Positions 14,097-14,150 of a stretch of 14,150 bases of DNA are shown one piece after another. Within the stretch, counting starts at the first letter, position 1. Each line of letters starts with the position of its first letter. The DNA comes from UBA6770 sp965661115 (GTDB taxonomy: Bacteria; Bacteroidota; Bacteroidia; Flavobacteriales_G; Salibacteraceae): contig CBFICO010000062.1 in NCBI GenBank assembly GCA_965661115.1, positions 1 to 14,150 of the forward strand, given 5' to 3'. Both the position numbers and the translations under genes were made by a program. The notes beneath the pieces are model-generated. The model had not been told where the DNA came from. It was given only the letters and a program-made list of their open reading frames with translations, and searched no databases.

Positions 14097-14113
14097 TCAT
14101 TCCGTAAGATTAG
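14097..14113 (+). repeat. REP-like element copy 3
   Basis: TCATTCCGTAAGATTAG differs from copy 1 at one position, in the same orientation, 34 bp after the rhodanese stop. With copy 2 it brackets the rhodanese gene. Confidence 0.6.
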
Positions 14114-14118
14114 CTGAG

Positions 14119-14143
14119 TTGATTTTTCAATAAGAAAAATCAA
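14119..14143. terminator. Possible hairpin after the rhodanese gene
   Basis: TTGATTTTTC (14119-14128) and GAAAAATCAA (14134-14143) pair perfectly over 10 bp around the loop AATAA. The stem is A/T-rich and no T-run follows on the plus strand, so terminator function is doubtful; it may be the end of the REP-like element. Confidence 0.3.
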
Positions 14144-14150
14144 AACGAAT

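Noticed and set aside
1..14150. tRNA, rRNA, CRISPR, insertion sequence or phage genes
   Set aside because: No tRNA-like cloverleaf, rRNA stretch, transposase or integrase frame was seen on either strand.

Overview
The window is about 14 kb of AT-rich DNA, probably from a member of the Bacteroidota, most likely a flavobacterium-like marine or freshwater lineage. This is inferred, not proven. The reasons are: start regions lack Shine-Dalgarno sequences; several genes are preceded by the Bacteroidota -7 promoter motif TAnnTTTG; NusB has the long N-terminal extension seen in this phylum; and the gene set (Leu/Glu/Phe/Val dehydrogenase next to an ABC exporter and nusB, a lipoprotein-type MsrB-MsrA fusion, a CstB-like persulfide dioxygenase) fits.

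Layout. 1-965 (minus): the membrane-domain half of an ABC exporter, cut by the window edge. 1079-3788 (plus): a tight operon of leucine-type dehydrogenase, nusB and uracil phosphoribosyltransferase. 3800-5710 (minus): acetyl-CoA synthetase, convergent with it. 5711-5936: a long imperfect inverted repeat and a terminator. 5937-6161 (minus): a small secreted Lys/Cys-rich protein. 6306-8244 (plus): rhomboid protease, HAD phosphatase and class IV PLP enzyme (PabC-like), nearly or actually overlapping. 8268-9578 (plus): rimO with its own promoter. 9704-11430 (plus): a CstB-like metallo-beta-lactamase/double-rhodanese protein and a single-domain rhodanese, with a Crp/Fnr-type palindrome upstream and a strong terminator downstream. 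11666-11965: a decayed acetyl-CoA hydrolase/CoA-transferase gene with a large internal deletion. 12095-13144 (plus): exported MsrB-MsrA fusion. 13145-13558: 414 bp without a gene, filled with REP-like repeats. 13559-14062 (plus): membrane-anchored rhodanese, followed by another repeat copy.

How it fits together. The left two thirds is housekeeping: amino-acid catabolism, transcription antitermination, pyrimidine salvage, acetate activation, ribosome modification and a folate-type step. The right third leans towards sulfur and redox chemistry. A persulfide dioxygenase/sulfurtransferase, two further rhodaneses and a methionine sulfoxide reductase lie within 4.4 kb, which suggests handling of reactive sulfur and oxidised thioethers; they are not all one operon. 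I found no convincing new multi-gene system. The most useful leads are the predicted Crp/Fnr control of the persulfide operon, the deletion pseudogene, a hairpin that could mask the rimO start codon, and the interspersed inverted-repeat family.
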